Source: Bacillota bacterium
Lineage (GTDB): Bacteria > Bacillota > Clostridia > Oscillospirales > Ruminococcaceae
DNA length: 64,000 bases
Direction: 5' to 3'
NCBI GenBank assembly: GCA_023440965.1
Contig: JAEZRC010000002.1
Coordinates: 208,741 to 272,740 of the forward strand
Shown here piece by piece: positions 39,321 through 48,565 of this stretch (position 1 is its first letter; every line of letters starts with the position of its first letter). The position numbers were made by a program, and so were the translations under genes. The notes beneath the pieces are model-generated. The model made no database searches. It saw only the letters and a program-made list of their open reading frames with translations, and was not told the origin of the DNA.

Positions 39321-39970
39321 TATTTAAGATGCACCCCCGTCTCATTGTATTTTGTCCACTCGGCAACATTGACAGCATGATCGCCGATTCGTTCAAGATA
39401 TTTTGCAAGCATCATAAGTGTAATAGCCTGCTCACCGTTGTTGCTGTCCTTTTTGATCAGTTCTATCAGTTCATTCTGAACAGTTATGAAAAGCTTATCC
39501 ATTTCATCATCAAGAGTGATAACCTCATCAGCAAGCTTTTCATCATTGAGAACAAACGAATTTACGCTTTCACGTACCATCTTCTGTGCAAGAGATCCCA
39601 TAGCTGGGATGTGTACAATATTTTTAATGTACTTTTCACCAGGCATATTAAAAACAAGGTCGCCGATATCTGCCGCCTGATCACCAAAACGCTCAATATC
39701 GGTAATCATTTTAAGTATAGTAGAAACTTCTCTGAAGTCCTTTGCGACTGGCTGTTGCTTTAATAGAATTCTCATACATTTCTTTTCAATATCCATCTCA
39801 TATTCATCAACACGCTTGTCAGTGGAAGCAATACATTTTCCAAGTTCTCTATCGTGGTTGATTAAAGCAGTAATGGAGTCATCTATCATTTTCTCTGTTA
39901 ATCTGCACATTTCAACGAGTTCATTCTTGAGGTTTGTGAGTTCTTCTTCAAATATTTTTCTTACTGACAT
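39317..39970 (-). CDS. phoU: Phosphate signalling protein PhoU
   Basis: A 217-residue protein with two PhoU three-helix bundles, each with an acidic metal-binding pattern (MIDDSITAL..., ERFGDQAADIGD and ERIGDHAVNVAEW). It links Pst transporter activity to the PhoR kinase, keeping the regulon off when phosphate is plentiful. AAAGGAG precedes the ATG. Confidence 0.93.
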   Translation of the reverse strand: MSVRKIFEEELTNLKNELVEMCRLTEKMIDDSITALINHDRELGKCIASTDKRVDEYEMDIEKKCMRILLKQQPVAKDFREVSTILKMITDIERFGDQAADIGDLVFNMPGEKYIKNIVHIPAMGSLAQKMVRESVNSFVLNDEKLADEVITLDDEMDKLFITVQNELIELIKKDSNNGEQAITLMMLAKYLERIGDHAVNVAEWTKYNETGVHLKY

Positions 39971-40009
39971 ATTGTTCTCCTTTGATTATAATATTATTAC
40001 TCTTAAAAA

Positions 40010-40804
40010 TCAACCGAATCTACCAGTTATATATCGCTCGGTAGCTTCTTTTTTCGGGCTTGTGAAAATATCTTCTGTATCACCGTATTCAACAAGCTCG
40101 CCAAGAAGAAAGAACCCTGTTTTATCAGAAATTCTTGTGGCTTGTTGCATATTATGAGTGACAATAACAATAGTTGTTACTTTTTTAAGTTCACTGCACA
40201 ATTCCTCAATTTTACCTGTTGAAATCGGGTCAAGCGCGGAGGTAGGCTCATCCATAAGAATTATTTTCGGCTTAACAGCCAATGCTCTTGCGATACAGAG
40301 CCGCTGTTGCTGTCCGCCAGAAAGACCAAGAGCAGATTTATCAAGTCTGTCCTTGAGTTCGTCCCACATAGCAGCTCCACGCAGAGATTCTTCAACAATC
40401 TTATCAAGTTCACGACGGTTGTGTATACCAAAAGTTCGCGGTCCATAAGCGATATTATCATAAATACTCATAGGGAAGGGATTAGGTCGCTGAAAGACCA
40501 TACCGACATTTTTGCGGAGTTCATTTACATCAGTTTTGCTGTAAATATCAACATCGCCGATTTTGAATTCACCCTCAATGCGACAGCCTTCTATCAGGTC
40601 GTTCATGCGGTTAAAACACTTAAGAAAAGTTGATTTACCACAGCCTGATGGTCCAATGAATGCGGTAACACTATTTTCAGGTATTTCAATATTTATATCT
40701 TTAAGAGCTTGAAAATCACTGTACCAGAGGTTAGCATTCTTTACACTGACATTCTGGCTGAACTCAAGGTCAGGCTGTTTTTCTTTGCTTTTTTGTTTTA
40801 ACAT
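40010..40804 (-). CDS. pstB: Phosphate ABC transporter ATPase
   Basis: A 264-residue ATPase with Walker [24 protein letters not shown], signature [15 protein letters not shown] and Walker [13 protein letters not shown]. The start at 40804 has its own AAAGGAG site and overlaps the end of pstCA by 35 bases, an unusually long overlap; the first 20 residues are a lysine-rich extension not needed for the fold. Confidence 0.95.
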   Translation of the reverse strand: MLKQKSKEKQPDLEFSQNVSVKNANLWYSDFQALKDINIEIPENSVTAFIGPSGCGKSTFLKCFNRMNDLIEGCRIEGEFKIGDVDIYSKTDVNELRKNVGMVFQRPNPFPMSIYDNIAYGPRTFGIHNRRELDKIVEESLRGAAMWDELKDRLDKSALGLSGGQQQRLCIARALAVKPKIILMDEPTSALDPISTGKIEELCSELKKVTTIVIVTHNMQQATRISDKTGFFLLGELVEYGDTEDIFTSPKKEATERYITGRFG

Positions 40805-42644
40805 AAGTATCTCCTTTTAGTTTTCTTCCAAGCTTTGCGGCAATAAATTCTGCCAGAAGATTTAATCCAAGTACAAGTATAATTAGTACAACTGCTGAAG
40901 CGTATGCCTCGTTCAGATACCAACCCTCGCCTGAAAGCTGATAAAGTGCAACAGAAAGGGTAGCACCACTGTCAGTGAAGCCTTTTGGGTTTGCTGAAAT
41001 TACAGAGCCTGCTGTGTAAAGGAATGGTGCTGACTCGCTGATTACTCTTCCCATACTGAGAATTATCGCTGATACAATCCCAGGCAATGCCGACGGAAGA
41101 ACAATTTTAATTATAGTTCTCAATTTACCGGCACCTAAGGCAAAGCTACCCTCACGCATACTGTCTGCAACAGACTTTAGGCTTTCTTCTGTTGAACGTA
41201 CGATAGTCGGGAGCAACATAATACTTACTGTCAGAGAACCCGCAAGTATTGAGCTTGAGCCACCGAGAATTTTAACAAAAGTAATCATTCCAAATAAACC
41301 ATAAACTATCGATGGAACACCACTTAAAATATCAATAGCTACTCTGACTATTTTTATAAGAAAGTTGCCCTTTTTTGAATATTCATTAAGAAAGATTGCG
41401 GTCATAATTCCAATCGGTACTGCAATGAGAAGGCAAAGCGCAACCGCCATAATTGTCGTAATAATAGCAGGGTGAATTGTAATGTTATGACTTCCAAATT
41501 CATACTTGCCAAAAACCAGATCAGGATTTGAAAAAAGCTCTGGACAACCTTTTATGAAGATAAATCCTATTACAAGAATTAATGCAAGCCCTGAAAATAC
41601 TCCAGCTAAGATTGCAGCAAACTTCCCGATAGAAGAAAACTTTGCTTTATATGCTATAAATCCAATAGTATCCTTGACTTTTACTGTCTGGATGCGGAAT
41701 TTTCTGTGTATTCTTGAAAATACATTATCTTTATCCTTTGACTTGCGTTTTCTTACTGCTGACTGAACAGCCTTACCTGAGATAGTTGTGAAAATAATAT
41801 TAACAATTAACACAAAGATAAGAAGAACAACACCTGTCGCAACAAGTGCCCCCTCCTGAACTTCACCTGCATAGCCCATTTCCATAACAATATTTGCAGT
41901 CATTACTCTAAAACTGTTAAATAAACTATTAGGGAAAGTTGGAGCATTTCCAGCAACCATTACTACTGCCATTGTTTCACCGAGTGCTCTGCCTATTCCT
42001 AATATCAAAGAGGCAGAAATGCCCGACTTTGCCGCAGGCACAACAGTTTTAAAAACTGCCTGGGTGTGATTTGCTCCAATAGCTACAGCACCCTCATAGT
42101 AGCTTTGTGGTACTGCCTCAAGACTTGTTTTTGAAAGTGAAACCACTGTCGGCAGAATCATTATTCCAAGAATAATTGATGTTGCAAGAAGCCCGCTGCC
42201 ATTGTTTGGCGCAATGTTTGCCAGAAGTGGCAGGAGAAATACAATTCCGAAAAATCCGTAAACAACCGACGGAATACCAGCAAGAAGATTTATTACAATA
42301 GAAAATATCTTTGTGAGCTTTTTAGGGCAGAAGAATACAAGAAATATTGCTGTAAAGTATCCGAAAACCCCACCGAAAAGTAAAGCTCCGATTGTTGCTG
42401 ATATTGTTCCGATAACCATAGTGAAAATACCATATGTACCGGAAAGCGACTGACTATATGTGTCAAGCCTGTCAGGAGACCATTGATCTCCCAGCAGGAA
42501 ATCAAAAAAGCCGATTTTTTTAAATGCAGGAAAGCTTTTAATTATCAGGAAAATAAAGATTGCGGCAACAGCAACGATACATACTGCCGCCATTGTCGCA
42601 AATATTGTTTTACCTGCACTTTCTTTGAGTTTGGTTTTAGTCAT
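40770..42644 (-). CDS. pstC-pstA: Fused PstC-PstA phosphate permease
   Basis: A single 624-residue frame containing both permease subunits of the phosphate importer. Residues 1 to about 300 match PstC ([14 protein letters not shown], coupling-helix region [22 protein letters not shown]). A basic linker (about 295-325, KRKSKDKD) and an extra stretch join it to PstA at about 335-624 ([39 protein letters not shown]). Each half keeps about six membrane segments, so one chain replaces the usual heterodimer. No stop or ribosome binding site lies between the halves. It follows pstS by 16 bases. Confidence 0.93.
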   Translation of the reverse strand: MTKTKLKESAGKTIFATMAAVCIVAVAAIFIFLIIKSFPAFKKIGFFDFLLGDQWSPDRLDTYSQSLSGTYGIFTMVIGTISATIGALLFGGVFGYFTAIFLVFFCPKKLTKIFSIVINLLAGIPSVVYGFFGIVFLLPLLANIAPNNGSGLLATSIILGIMILPTVVSLSKTSLEAVPQSYYEGAVAIGANHTQAVFKTVVPAAKSGISASLILGIGRALGETMAVVMVAGNAPTFPNSLFNSFRVMTANIVMEMGYAGEVQEGALVATGVVLLIFVLIVNIIFTTISGKAVQSAVRKRKSKDKDNVFSRIHRKFRIQTVKVKDTIGFIAYKAKFSSIGKFAAILAGVFSGLALILVIGFIFIKGCPELFSNPDLVFGKYEFGSHNITIHPAIITTIMAVALCLLIAVPIGIMTAIFLNEYSKKGNFLIKIVRVAIDILSGVPSIVYGLFGMITFVKILGGSSSILAGSLTVSIMLLPTIVRSTEESLKSVADSMREGSFALGAGKLRTIIKIVLPSALPGIVSAIILSMGRVISESAPFLYTAGSVISANPKGFTDSGATLSVALYQLSGEGWYLNEAYASAVVLIILVLGLNLLAEFIAAKLGRKLKGDTYVKTKKQRKTA

Positions 42645-42660
42645 ACAGGTTACTATCCTT

Positions 42661-43590
42661 TTACTTTATTTCGCTGAACTTTTTGATTTTGCCAGAGAAG
42701 ATATCATAAAGCTGGCTAATACTTAGGTCAGTTACATCCTTATTGTCATTGTTGACTATTACAACTACTGCATCAAGGCATACATTAAGGCTTTTTATAC
42801 CGTCTTGTTTAACTTCAGCAGATGAAAGACCGATTACATTTCCTGTTGTATCACTTTCAACAGCTTTTCTACCCACTGACGAACCTTCAAGCTGAATGTC
42901 GAAGATTTCTTCTGCTTTTGCACCATACATATCTGCATAGCCTTTTGCGGCAGAATTAATATACTTTTCCATTGATGTTGAACCACGTACGACGATTTTA
43001 TCACCGGCTGGCAGAGTGGATAGCTGTTTGTATTCTCCGACTTCATAACCACGTTTGTCTTTATCAGTGAGGAATATTGTTCCTGCTTCTTTTGAGTGTT
43101 CTTCTGATTTGTTGCTGTAAACATAGTTTATGAAATCCTGTGCTCTTTCTGTTAACTTTGCTTTCTCATTTGTCATTATAACAAATGGACGCTGAATTTT
43201 GTAACTACCGTTGAGAACATTTTCTTTGGTTGCTTCGACACCGTCAACCTTTAGAACCTTGATTGTGTCATTTACTGAACCGAGTGATATGTATCCTATT
43301 GAATTTTTATCATTTGCGACAGATGAAAGAACATTACCAGTCTTTGTCTGTTGAATTGAATCCTTTGTTGTGTTATAAACCTTTTTGCCATTTGAATCCT
43401 TTTCCTCGAGGAAATGCTTGCCGTCAGTGACAACCTTATCAAAAGCTTCTCTTGTTCCGCTTCCTTGTTCACGAACAACTACTGAAATATTTTTTTCAGC
43501 TTTATTACATCCGGTGAGTCCTCCCACCATACCAATAAGACATACAGCTGAAATTAATCCTATTAAAACCCTGTTTCTTTTATTACTCAT
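42661..43590 (-). CDS. pstS: Phosphate-binding lipoprotein PstS, apparently circularly permuted
   Basis: A 309-residue lipoprotein with lipobox LTGC (Cys28). The order of its two halves is reversed relative to ordinary PstS. Residues 35-175 carry what is normally the second half: phosphate-loop VVVREQGSGTREAF (Arg40-Arg47), IGYISLGSV, LNGSYKIQRPF. Residues about 197-309 carry what is normally the first half: VVRGSTSMEKY (Gly203), LEGSSVGRKAV, VIGLSSAEVK, and end in LYDIFSGKIKKFSEIK, which in standard PstS runs straight into the REQGSGTR loop. Both phosphate-binding halves are complete, so binding should be kept. First gene of the pst operon. Confidence 0.88.
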   Translation of the reverse strand: MSNKRNRVLIGLISAVCLIGMVGGLTGCNKAEKNISVVVREQGSGTREAFDKVVTDGKHFLEEKDSNGKKVYNTTKDSIQQTKTGNVLSSVANDKNSIGYISLGSVNDTIKVLKVDGVEATKENVLNGSYKIQRPFVIMTNEKAKLTERAQDFINYVYSNKSEEHSKEAGTIFLTDKDKRGYEVGEYKQLSTLPAGDKIVVRGSTSMEKYINSAAKGYADMYGAKAEEIFDIQLEGSSVGRKAVESDTTGNVIGLSSAEVKQDGIKSLNVCLDAVVVIVNNDNKDVTDLSISQLYDIFSGKIKKFSEIK

Positions 43591-43670
43591 TTAAATTCAT
43601 CCTTTCGTATCGTATGACCTTATTATATATAACCAGAAAAATGTCAACTATCATACAAACGTTTGAGGAA

Positions 43671-43687
43671 TGTAAAGTTCTTGTAAA
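43671..43687 (-). promoter_or_regulatory. Candidate PhoP box upstream of pstS
   Basis: On the minus strand TTTACA-N5-TTTACA (43687-43682 and 43676-43671), the 11-bp spaced direct repeat known for Bacillus PhoP sites, about 80 bases before the pstS start. Between it and the gene are a TTGACA (43647-43642) and a TATAAT (43627-43622) with a too-short 14-bp spacer, consistent with an activator-dependent promoter. Confidence 0.55.
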
Positions 43688-43769
43688 GTGCAAAGTTTTA
43701 AATGTTATATTTGCTTTTTATACGATTTATTACAATTAAGTAAGTAAATTACAATATAATTACAAAATA

Positions 43770-43797
43770 TTGACATAAATATTAAATATGTTATAAT
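43770..43797 (+). promoter_or_regulatory. Promoter of the 43827 lipoprotein gene
   Basis: TTGACA at 43770-43775, 16-bp spacer, TATAAT at 43792-43797; AGGAG at 43815-43819. Confidence 0.75.
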
Positions 43798-43826
43798 ATA
43801 GAAAGTAACAAGTTAGGAGTGGCAAA

Positions 43827-44213
43827 ATGAAAAAGCTTTTAGCATTTTTGTCTGTTATTTTATTATTGGTATGTGTTGGTTGTAATTCTGGAAAGCAAGA
43901 TTCAAGTAGTCCCAAAGATAGTACTCATATGAACGTAATTGAAGGAAAAATAATTGAAATAAAGGATGATAATACAATACTTCTTGAAATTAAAAAGGAA
44001 CGTGGTGGATACAAGATAGGTGATAAAGTCTTGATTCATTATAAAGAGTTTGGTTTTGATAATGGTCAAGTTACTGATAATAATCAAAATATCATTATAC
44101 CATCATTACAAGATGAAGTAGGTACGCAGTTCCCGCCTAATGATGATATTAAGCAAAAGGACGGATATGACTATATAGAAGTATTAAAAGTATACAAACC
44201 AATTAAAAAATAA
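43827..44213 (+). CDS. Small lipoprotein of unknown function
   Basis: A 128-residue protein with a clear lipoprotein signal (MKKLLAFLSVILLLVCVGC, lipidated Cys19). The mature part has a beta-rich look (VIEGKIIEIKDDNTILLEI, YKIGDKVLIHYKEF), like small OB-type exported domains of the DUF3221 sort; this likeness is weak. It is a single gene divergent from the pst operon, with its own promoter and terminators behind it. Confidence 0.7.
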   Translation: MKKLLAFLSVILLLVCVGCNSGKQDSSSPKDSTHMNVIEGKIIEIKDDNTILLEIKKERGGYKIGDKVLIHYKEFGFDNGQVTDNNQNIIIPSLQDEVGTQFPPNDDIKQKDGYDYIEVLKVYKPIKK

Positions 44214-44232
44214 GTATTTTGATTAGTAAAAA

Positions 44233-44264
44233 ACCAGCCACAGAGATTATCTCCGTGGCTGATG
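44233..44264. terminator. Hairpin after the lipoprotein gene
   Basis: CAGCCACAGAGA-TTA-TCTCCGTGGCTG, a 12-bp stem with one mismatch; the T-run is poor, so it may act together with the following terminator. Confidence 0.6.
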
Positions 44265-44296
44265 TAAATTATGTTGACAAATAATATGGAAGTGAA

Positions 44297-44340
44297 TAAA
44301 AACCTGCTACTCCCTCATGTTAGGGCTTAACAGGTTTTTT
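44297..44340. terminator. Bidirectional terminator between lipoprotein and GNAT genes
   Basis: AAAAACCTG...CAGGTTTTTT with a nested CCCT/AGGG stem; T-runs on both strands serve the two convergent genes. Confidence 0.75.
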
Positions 44341-44430
44341 AAAACTAATTATTATTTATATATATTTCCATTATTAACCAAGTATTCTATATTAATACAG
44401 TTCCAACTCAATATTCAGATTTAATAATTA

Positions 44431-44865
44431 TCACACGGTATAAATTAATCTTTGACATGGATATTCAAATACTGTAAGCAATTTACCACATTTAAATCCA
44501 ATACTTTCATACAATTTCCTTGCAGCAATACCTTGCAAGTCACCTTCTCGATATGTAATAACACTTAACTGCGTCCCTTTTGGGAATAGAGATGCCAACT
44601 TTTTTATCAAATTCTGAGCAATCCCCATTCTACGATATTCTGGATGAACCGCTAAAAAATTTATTTCATTATTATCTTTGGAAAAAGCGATGGCTCCAAC
44701 CACCATACCATTTTCTTTAGCTACCAGAGCTTCCTTTTTCATGATACTTACACTAAGACCTTTTTTATAAGATTCCTTATCCAACCCAGGAAAATTCTCC
44801 TCAACTAATTCTAATAATTCCATCCAACTACTGATATCTTTAATACTAGCAAAATCAAAAATTAT
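44431..44865 (-). CDS. GNAT acetyltransferase with a non-canonical start codon
   Basis: GNAT-fold acetyltransferase: acetyl-CoA motif EYRRMGIAQNLIKKL, FLAVHPEYR, late RKLYESIGFK. Substrate unknown. The first ATG (44823, 130 residues) has no ribosome binding site. In frame upstream the DNA encodes IIFDFASIKDISSWMELLELV, which restores the usual N-terminal strand and helix of the family, and a perfect GGAGG (44877-44873) sits seven bases before ATA 44865. Either an original ATG mutated to ATA, a rare ATA or ATT start is used, or the base is a sequencing error. I annotate the longer 144-residue form. Confidence 0.7.
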   Translation of the reverse strand: MIFDFASIKDISSWMELLELVEENFPGLDKESYKKGLSVSIMKKEALVAKENGMVVGAIAFSKDNNEINFLAVHPEYRRMGIAQNLIKKLASLFPKGTQLSVITYREGDLQGIAARKLYESIGFKCGKLLTVFEYPCQRLIYTV

Positions 44866-44988
44866 AATAATTCCTCCAAACGTTATCTTATCTTAGGATA
44901 TAAACTCTATTTAGTCGTACTAAGCGACAAGACATACTCACTGTTTTAATTGTTATTTTTACCTCCATAGATGATGCGATTTTTCATG

Positions 44989-45648
44989 TTAGAAATGCAA
45001 TCTTTTTGATACCTGTTCTTTTATTTTTTTACCTTCGAATAATATAATTGCTGTAATTGAAATAAGACTTAAGCATACGCATATTGCAGATGGATAAATA
45101 GTATTCAGACTACCTGTGAAAATGAATATTACTGGAACAATTCCGTAAATTGCATCAAGTACAAGATAAAAAAGGTGTTCCTCTGGGGGTACCTTCATTA
45201 TTTTTGATATAATCACCATAGAAAGCATTGAAATTATACAGGCACAAGGTATTACATAATCCAGCGACCAGCGTTTCCAGCCCATACATAAATCCCATAG
45301 TACCAGTGCACCGGTAATGAATATCAGTTGCCAGGTTATTGCCATAATAATGTTTCTTCTCTGAATAATTGCAGTTGAAATACTGACCCATAAGCATCCG
45401 GTAGCTGCTGTAACAACCAGCGCCCACCATATCCCATTAAAAGATATAAGATTTATGGTAAAAGACAAAATAATATTTACAATAGCAATAAAGCTTATTA
45501 ATCTTATAGCAAAATTGCGATTGAATTTTGTTTGCTTCACGTCTGGGAAAACATCATTGTCAGGTTCACCAGTAATTTCTCCACGGCACAATGGGCAGCA
45601 GCTTTTTGCTCCGTGAATCTGCACTCCACATTTTCTACATTTCATCAT
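44989..45648 (-). CDS. DUF6320-type zinc-ribbon membrane protein
   Basis: A 219-residue protein: N-terminal zinc ribbon (MKCRKCG and CCPLCRG) facing the cytoplasm, then about six membrane segments between residues 45 and 208. This pairing fits the DUF6320 family, which I recall being found next to the acyltransferase family gene seen here. Its start overlaps the acyltransferase gene by 14 bases. Function unknown; it may anchor or regulate the other two cluster proteins at the membrane. Confidence 0.7.
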   Translation of the reverse strand: MMKCRKCGVQIHGAKSCCPLCRGEITGEPDNDVFPDVKQTKFNRNFAIRLISFIAIVNIILSFTINLISFNGIWWALVVTAATGCLWVSISTAIIQRRNIIMAITWQLIFITGALVLWDLCMGWKRWSLDYVIPCACIISMLSMVIISKIMKVPPEEHLFYLVLDAIYGIVPVIFIFTGSLNTIYPSAICVCLSLISITAIILFEGKKIKEQVSKRLHF

Positions 45649-46930
45649 TTTTATCGCCTCTGCTCCCGTTGAAATCGTTGCAGAATACTTCTACATCAAG
45701 TCCTAGTTCAGTAAGTGTACGGAAGAAATTTTTCTGCCGTTCTGTATCAATAAATGCCGATGTAAAGCCAAGCTCAAGGTTATCTCCAAAAGAACACACG
45801 CAAAGCTGTGTTGATAAAGTGCTTGAAAATACACTGAATGAATGAATATATTTCCGTACAGCTTCAGGCATGTCAATTGCTCCAACATTTGAAACCACCG
45901 TTGTACCGTACTTGTCCATATTATGGCGCTTAGCACTGATGGCAAAGTTTTTGATTGGAAGTGGTACAACACGAATAACAGGATTATGTTCCAGCTTTGC
46001 AAAGGATTTCATAATCTGTGACAGCCGTTCTTTTGTTATTTCATTTTTCATTGCCTCGGAGACTGTCTTAATAATTGCATTAAAGCTGTCATTTTTGTCT
46101 TTAAAGTTATACTTTACGCTAATCATTGCAAAAAAGTTTCTTGTAGTTTGAGATGAAAAATACTTGCGAAGATTGACAGGAATATCAATAACAACAGGAA
46201 GCTTTCTGTTTATTTCAGTCATTTCCTTACCAATAGAGTATATAAAAGCAGAAATTAAAAATGCAGTAAGAGTAGTATCATATTTATGTGCGAGTTCAAG
46301 TACTGCTTTTACTGAAAGTCTTCCCTCTATAACAATCACAGAGTCGTCCTCGCGTTTTGCACCACGAAAAATATATGCTTTTTCTTTTTTTATCTTAAGA
46401 TTATTTTTATCTTTCTTATAATAATCAAAAAAGCTGTCCTTGCCACGCTCGGTGACAGATGAGTTGTTATTAAGAAAAGGAATATTTTCACCAAAATCGG
46501 ACTTATACTTTTCAATAATATATTTAAGTACAATTGTCTGGAAAAACTGTATTCCGCCCAGGCCATCGGCAAGCGAATGAAATATTTCAAGGTTTATCCT
46601 GTTTCTGAAATATGTTACTTCGAAAAGTAATGTTTTGTATCCTGATTTATAAAGCTGTGAACATGGCATTTTTGATTCAGCGCTTACTATTGGCTTTATA
46701 TTGCATTGCTCAAGATAATACCAGAACACGCCTTTTCGCATTACGGAAAGAAAATGAGGAAACTCTAATACTGCCTTATCAAGAGCATACTGAAGTGTTT
46801 TTTCATCAATTTCTTCAATAAGCTCACAACTGAATCTAAAAACTCTTGTATCAGATTTTTTCACCGTTGGCGGGAAAGCCTTTGCTGCGTTATCCAGTTT
46901 ACGCCAGCCGATGTTTTCCTGTTTGCTCAT
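45635..46930 (-). CDS. Condensation-domain-like acyltransferase
   Basis: A 431-residue protein with the chloramphenicol-acetyltransferase/condensation fold. The catalytic HxxxDG motif is intact (IFHSLADGLGG, His118 and Asp122-Gly123), and the second-half DFGWG-like region is replaced by FGDNLELGF. Such enzymes transfer acyl groups from thioesters to alcohols or amines (relatives are annotated as alcohol acetyltransferases or wax-ester/phthiocerol-type acyltransferases). It is flanked by an esterase-like gene and a zinc-ribbon membrane gene in one operon. Substrates are unknown. Confidence 0.72.
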   Translation of the reverse strand: MSKQENIGWRKLDNAAKAFPPTVKKSDTRVFRFSCELIEEIDEKTLQYALDKAVLEFPHFLSVMRKGVFWYYLEQCNIKPIVSAESKMPCSQLYKSGYKTLLFEVTYFRNRINLEIFHSLADGLGGIQFFQTIVLKYIIEKYKSDFGENIPFLNNNSSVTERGKDSFFDYYKKDKNNLKIKKEKAYIFRGAKREDDSVIVIEGRLSVKAVLELAHKYDTTLTAFLISAFIYSIGKEMTEINRKLPVVIDIPVNLRKYFSSQTTRNFFAMISVKYNFKDKNDSFNAIIKTVSEAMKNEITKERLSQIMKSFAKLEHNPVIRVVPLPIKNFAISAKRHNMDKYGTTVVSNVGAIDMPEAVRKYIHSFSVFSSTLSTQLCVCSFGDNLELGFTSAFIDTERQKNFFRTLTELGLDVEVFCNDFNGSRGDKNDEM

Positions 46931-46980
46931 ATTTCACCATTCTTTCGATAATATATAAAATATAAAAAGTAAGCAAAAGC

Positions 46981-47913
46981 TTAAATTTCATCAAGAAATC
47001 TATTGATATAATTGTAGCACCTTCGCACCTGTGAATATTTTACACCAAGTGCAAAGAATCCATGCAGAGCATCTTTCATTCTGTATAATCTGACGTCGTT
47101 TCCAGCCCTTTTGAGTTTTTTGGCATAAGCCTCACCCTCATCACGAAGAGGGTCAAATTCCGCAGTAATAACCAGCGTTCGTGGCATATCTGAAAAATTA
47201 TTGGCAAGCAGTGGTGCAACAAGCGGTGAAGACAGATATTCATCATTATCAACATACATATCCATATAGTCCTCAATACGTTTTGAGGTCAGAAGATAAT
47301 CTGTACCATTTTCTCTTATTGAGTTAAAAGGAGAATTTTCTGTATGGTCATTCCAAGTTGCAGGATATATTAGTATCTGGTTATTTACTTTTACATTACC
47401 ATCATCACGAAGCATCATTGATACAACTGCGGCTATATTTCCACCTGCACTGTCACCGATAAGCACAACATTTTCAGGATTAGAAGTTAGTTCAGAACAA
47501 TTTGTAAGAATTTCCTTTGCGACCGCATAGCAATCATTAAGTCCGGCAGGGAAAGGGAATTCAGGAGCAAGACGATATTCTACAGATGCAACATGGCAGC
47601 CTGTGTTATCAGCAAGTCCCGCACATACTTTATTATAGGTGTTTACATTTTCGGTTACCCAGCCCCCTCCATGAAAAAACAAGAGAAGCTTATTACGTTC
47701 AACAGCACATTTGGATTTATCGGGCTCATATATTCTTGTAAGGATTTTATGGTCGCCGAAACTAATTTTTTTATCCCACATCTTATAATGAGCAAGATGA
47801 TTAGATACACTTAAGTTTTGTAATGCACGCTGAATTTTATATACTTTTTTCAAGTCGATATTGGGATAAGACAGTGCTTTGAGTGCAAGGCGCATTGCTT
47901 TGTTTATTGCCAT
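46981..47913 (-). CDS. Alpha/beta hydrolase, hormone-sensitive-lipase family
   Basis: A 310-residue esterase-type enzyme. It has the oxyanion-hole motif FFHGGGW, nucleophile elbow GDSAGGN, acid residue in TAEFDPLRDEG and His in DALHGFF, all typical of the HSL family. It probably cleaves short-chain esters. First gene of the three-gene cluster with the acyltransferase and DUF6320 protein, behind its own near-consensus promoter. The combination of an ester-making and an ester-cleaving enzyme suggests a shared lipid or polyol substrate (inference). Confidence 0.85.
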   Translation of the reverse strand: MAINKAMRLALKALSYPNIDLKKVYKIQRALQNLSVSNHLAHYKMWDKKISFGDHKILTRIYEPDKSKCAVERNKLLLFFHGGGWVTENVNTYNKVCAGLADNTGCHVASVEYRLAPEFPFPAGLNDCYAVAKEILTNCSELTSNPENVVLIGDSAGGNIAAVVSMMLRDDGNVKVNNQILIYPATWNDHTENSPFNSIRENGTDYLLTSKRIEDYMDMYVDNDEYLSSPLVAPLLANNFSDMPRTLVITAEFDPLRDEGEAYAKKLKRAGNDVRLYRMKDALHGFFALGVKYSQVRRCYNYINRFLDEI

Positions 47914-47971
47914 ATAAGTCCCCTCATTTCAATATATATCTATTGATTTTTGCCTCATCCATATTTATTTT

Positions 47972-48000
47972 ATTATAACAGGTTATTAATGTAAAGTCAA
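47972..48000 (-). promoter_or_regulatory. Promoter of the hydrolase-acyltransferase cluster
   Basis: On the minus strand TTGACT (48000-47995), 17-bp spacer, TATAAT (47977-47972), followed by a leader of about 50 bases and a GAGGGGA site. Confidence 0.8.
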
Positions 48001-48099
48001 AATAAGTACGCATTATATATTAATAAATTATAGTAGTATCAGTAGTATAAAAGCAATTAATAACAGTTTTTACAGCATAATAAATTATAAATATAAATA

Positions 48100-48146
48100 A
48101 AAATAACGCCCCCACATCAGATGAACTAATGTGAGGGCGTTATTTT
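48100..48146. terminator. Terminator after the CoA-disulfide reductase operon
   Basis: AATAACGCCC...GGGCGTTATT with an inner CACAT/ATGTG stem; T-runs on both sides. The single mismatch becomes a U-G pair on the minus strand, the strand of the rhodanese gene it ends. The 100 bases to its left (48001-48100) are AT-rich with nothing recognisable. Confidence 0.85.
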
Positions 48147-48151
48147 ATTTT

Positions 48152-48562
48152 TTAACTTTTTTCGATTTTACCTTGCCAGTCTTTTATGCCGCCGAATTCA
48201 ACAATATTAGTATATCCTAACTTAGCTAATTTCTCTGATGCTTGTTTACTACGATTACCACTTCTGCAATATACCATAATAAGCTGATTCTTATTTGGTA
48301 ACTTATCTATTTCCTTATCACCAATTGTTTCATTAGGAATACATATTGCATTAGGAATATGTCCTTCTTTATATTCATCTTGGGTACGAACGTCAAGAAT
48401 AATATAGTCTTTTTCTTTATTCATCATATCTTGGGCTTCACTCATTGATATTTGACGGTAGGTGTTTTGTGAATGTGCAATAGTATCCTTTTTAGTCTGA
48501 GCGCATCCAACAAGAAATATATTAATCAATAATATAAACACGGGTATTATTACTTTTTTCAT
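48152..48562 (-). CDS. Rhodanese-domain lipoprotein
   Basis: A 136-residue exported protein: lipoprotein signal with Cys20 (FLVGC), then one rhodanese domain with active-site loop YCRSGNRS. It would handle sulfane sulfur outside the membrane. Third gene of the operon, three bases after the CoA-disulfide reductase gene. Confidence 0.88.
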   Translation of the reverse strand: MKKVIIPVFILLINIFLVGCAQTKKDTIAHSQNTYRQISMSEAQDMMNKEKDYIILDVRTQDEYKEGHIPNAICIPNETIGDKEIDKLPNKNQLIMVYCRSGNRSKQASEKLAKLGYTNIVEFGGIKDWQGKIEKS

Positions 48563-48565
48563 TTT

